Assembly (NCBI GenBank): GCA_023433505.1
Contig: JAEZCO010000087.1
Span: 168,539 to 232,538, forward strand
Direction of reading: 5' to 3'
Length of the DNA stretch: 64,000 nucleotides
Source: Bacillota bacterium
Lineage (GTDB): Bacteria; Bacillota; Clostridia; Acetivibrionales; DTU013
Part shown: positions 62,085 to 64,000 of the stretch, one piece after another
Position numbering within the stretch: the stretch's first letter is position 1
Layout of the letters: each line of letters opens with the position of its first letter
Position numbers and translations under genes: made by a program
The notes under the pieces: model-generated
What the model saw: only the letters and a program-made list of their open reading frames with translations
Database searches by the model: none
What the model was told of the DNA's origin: nothing

Positions 62085-63710
62085 ATGAACGTGTTAATTG
62101 GAGGTGCATGGCCTTATGCAAACGGTTCATTGCATATCGGCCATATCGCTGCATTATTGCCGGGAGATATCCTGGCCCGGTACTTCAGAGCCAAAGGCCA
62201 CACTGTCTTTTTTGTCTCCGGCAGTGATTGCCACGGGACACCGGTCACCATCCGAGCCCGGCAGGAAAATAAAACTCCCCGGGAAATCAGTGACTTCTAT
62301 CATAATGAGTTTACTGAATGCTTTGAGCATCTTGGTTTTTCTTACACCCTTTACGGCAAAACATCCGATGAAGAGCATAAACGCTTCGTTCTGGATTTTC
62401 ACAGGAAGCTTTATACAGGTGGCTATGTTTACGAAAAGAGCACGCTGCAGGCTTACTGCAAAAAATGCGCACAATTCCTGCCTGACCGGTTTGTAATCGG
62501 GCTTTGTCCTCATTGCGGCGAAAGCGCAAGAGGTGATCAATGCGAAGCCTGCGGAAACGTATTGGAACCGGAAAATCTGCTTCAGGCAAAATGCAGCCTC
62601 TGCGGTGAACCGCCCGAATTCCGGCCCACAAACCATCTTTTTCTGGCTGTGTCCCGGATGAAGGATGAGCTGGAAGATTATATTGAAAGCCACAGCGCCT
62701 GGAGAAAAAATGCTTGTGAAATGTCCAAAAGATATATCCGTGAAGGGCTTCGGGACCGGAGCCTTACCCGTGACCTGGATTGGGGTATTGATGTGCCCAG
62801 GGAAGGGTTTGGCGGCAAAAAAATATACATTTGGGCGGAGAATGTCCTGGGCTATCTTTCCGGCTGCTATCGCTTATGCAGTCAGCAGGGACTGGATTTC
62901 AATGAATTTTGGAACAACTGCAAACAGTATTACGTTCACGGCAAGGACAATATCCCCTTTCATACCATCATTTTGCCTTCATTGCTGTTGGGCCGCACCG
63001 ATGTGAAGCTAAAGCCCCCTGATGAAATAATCTCCAGCGAATATCTCACCCTTGAAGGCAAAAAGATTTCCACCAGCGGCAACTGGGCAATTTGGGCAAA
63101 GGATATTCTGGAGCGCTACGGCGCCGATTCCATCCGTTACTTCCTGACTGCCAACGGCCCGGAAAAAAGGGACACCGATTTTACCTGGCGGGAATTCATC
63201 AACAGCCATAACGGAGAGCTTCTCGGCGCTTATGGAAACTTTGTCAACCGGAGTTTTGTATTTATTCAAAAATTCTTTGAGGGCAAAGTACCGGAAGCTC
63301 AAAGTAATCCTGGGATCGTGCAAGCACTTATTGCGCTGTACCCCAGCGTGGGGGCTCTCATTGAGCAGGGCTTTATTAAAGAGGCGCTGGATACTATTTT
63401 CGCCTTTGTCCGTACGGCCAATAAATTCTTTGATGAGGAACAGCCCTGGTTGACTGTAAAGAGTGATCCTGCAAAGTGCAAAGAGACGTTGAATACCTGT
63501 GTGCAGATTATCGCCAATCTCTCCTCGCTGCTTGAGCCCTTTCTGCCCTTTTCTTCCGAAAAGACAAGGCATATGCTGAAAATCGGGAAGGCGGTATGGA
63601 AGTATGTCGAGATCCCCGCCGGCTTTACGCTGGGACCCGTTGAAATTCTCTTTGAAAGGATTGATAAAAAGGCCATCCAGGAGGAAGCGGCCAGGCTGAA
63701 AAGTCCATAG
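62085..63710 (+). CDS. metG: Methionyl-tRNA synthetase
   Basis: 541 residues, start at 62085 behind GAGGTTTTCGT. NGSLHIGHIAA is the HIGH motif, and four zinc-binding CxxC pairs follow (CKKC, CPHC, CEAC, CSLC; residues about 126-175). The KMSKS loop is changed to KISTS (GKKISTSGN). It lacks the C-terminal tRNA-binding extension of longer MetRS. It charges tRNA-Met. The altered KISTS loop marks a divergent MetRS type, so it may be the only one or a second copy. Confidence 0.93.
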   Translation: MNVLIGGAWPYANGSLHIGHIAALLPGDILARYFRAKGHTVFFVSGSDCHGTPVTIRARQENKTPREISDFYHNEFTECFEHLGFSYTLYGKTSDEEHKRFVLDFHRKLYTGGYVYEKSTLQAYCKKCAQFLPDRFVIGLCPHCGESARGDQCEACGNVLEPENLLQAKCSLCGEPPEFRPTNHLFLAVSRMKDELEDYIESHSAWRKNACEMSKRYIREGLRDRSLTRDLDWGIDVPREGFGGKKIYIWAENVLGYLSGCYRLCSQQGLDFNEFWNNCKQYYVHGKDNIPFHTIILPSLLLGRTDVKLKPPDEIISSEYLTLEGKKISTSGNWAIWAKDILERYGADSIRYFLTANGPEKRDTDFTWREFINSHNGELLGAYGNFVNRSFVFIQKFFEGKVPEAQSNPGIVQALIALYPSVGALIEQGFIKEALDTIFAFVRTANKFFDEEQPWLTVKSDPAKCKETLNTCVQIIANLSSLLEPFLPFSSEKTRHMLKIGKAVWKYVEIPAGFTLGPVEILFERIDKKAIQEEAARLKSP

Positions 63711-63759
63711 GACAATGTAGCTATTTTAACGAAGCTTCCTTTCCTCATTATACGACTCA

Positions 63760-63795
63760 AAAGCACTTTGCTTTAATTGAAGCAAGGTGCTTTTT
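63760..63795 (+). terminator. Terminator of metG
   Basis: AAAGCACTTTGCTT pairs with GAAGCAAGGTGCTTT around TAATT and is followed by T5. It lies 50 bases after the metG stop. Confidence 0.85.
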
Positions 63796-63887
63796 GTTGG
63801 TAATTTATCTTCCGCCTACTCACAATTCATAAAGAATACAACTAGCTGTTTACTCACTTTACCAATGGGCTATAAATATAAGTGGCA

Positions 63888-63956
63888 GGTGTCCTTTCGG
63901 ACACCCGTCGTGTTGGTGAATTGGGAACGTCATTTGATGCGTTCCTTTTTCTTTTT
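63888..63956 (+). other. Two hairpins and a T-rich tail near the right edge
   Basis: A hairpin GGTGTCCTTTCGGACACC is followed by GGAACG...CGTTCC and a T-rich run. It may be a terminated small RNA or the leader of a gene beyond the window. I cannot name it. Confidence 0.35.
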
Positions 63957-64000
63957 CTCTTACTGAAACTTCAAAATCAAAAAACGGATGTCATGCGACA

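Overview
The window looks like chromosome from an anaerobic Firmicute of the class Clostridia. The signs are AGGAGG-type ribosome binding sites, T-box and cobalamin riboswitch control, LplABC/YesMN-type sugar transport loci, many AraC regulators, and a methylene-tetrahydrofolate reductase/Hdr gene set as found in acetogens. I cannot name the genus. I saw no rRNA, tRNA, CRISPR array, transposase or phage gene.

Region 1 (1-11,631, minus strand) is a long redox operon read from a promoter near 11,620. In transcription order it encodes an HdrA-like flavoprotein, a ferredoxin/MvhD-like protein, MetV, MetF, HdrC, a 1484-residue HdrA carrying an inserted GltD-type NAD(P)H oxidoreductase, MvhD, an FrhB-like Fe-S protein, and an AsrA-like Fe-S protein cut by the window edge. 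It has the parts of a multi-subunit methylene-H4F reductase of the MetFV-Hdr-MvhD type, but has no HdrB between hdrC and hdrA. Its gaps, and one of its genes, carry small palindromic repeats.

Region 2 (11,691-13,540) is a small island bounded by a roughly 90-bp direct repeat. It holds a predicted integral-membrane terpene-cyclase homologue and two short genes of unknown function.

Region 3 (13,552-22,886) holds a GH29-type glycosidase and an LplABC-type transporter (minus strand). Divergent from it are a membrane-bound AraC regulator, a thioredoxin-thioredoxin-CcdA fusion and a small hypothetical protein.

Region 4 (22,920-30,475, minus strand) is a cobalamin salvage and uptake operon behind a B12 riboswitch with its own terminator: cobO, btuF, btuC, a btuD with an extra domain, a TIM-barrel protein, cobU, cobS and cobC. 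B12 matters here because MetF/MetV feed methyl groups to corrinoid pathways and two UroD/MtaA-family proteins lie in the window.

Region 5 (30,656-46,566) is mixed: two Gfo/Idh-type oxidoreductases with two AraC regulators, a UroD-family protein, RecQ, an ABC-F ATPase, glycerate kinase, a lytic transglycosylase-like protein, a NagD-type phosphatase, a LysR regulator, and a divergent PRPP synthetase next to an adenylosuccinate synthetase.

Region 6 (46,864-56,502, minus strand) is a second carbohydrate locus: a large GH106-like hydrolase, a CUT1-type ABC transporter and a YesN/YesM two-component system.

Region 7 (56,656-64,000) holds a double GNAT protein behind an unassigned RNA leader, a MazF remnant, an AraC regulator with a UroD-family methyltransferase-like protein, a Cof-type phosphatase, and metG behind a methionine T-box.

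The most unusual observations are a palindromic repeat in the same reading phase inside two unrelated proteins, the Hdr/GltD fusion architecture, the terpene-cyclase-like gene, and the unassigned RNA near 57,700.
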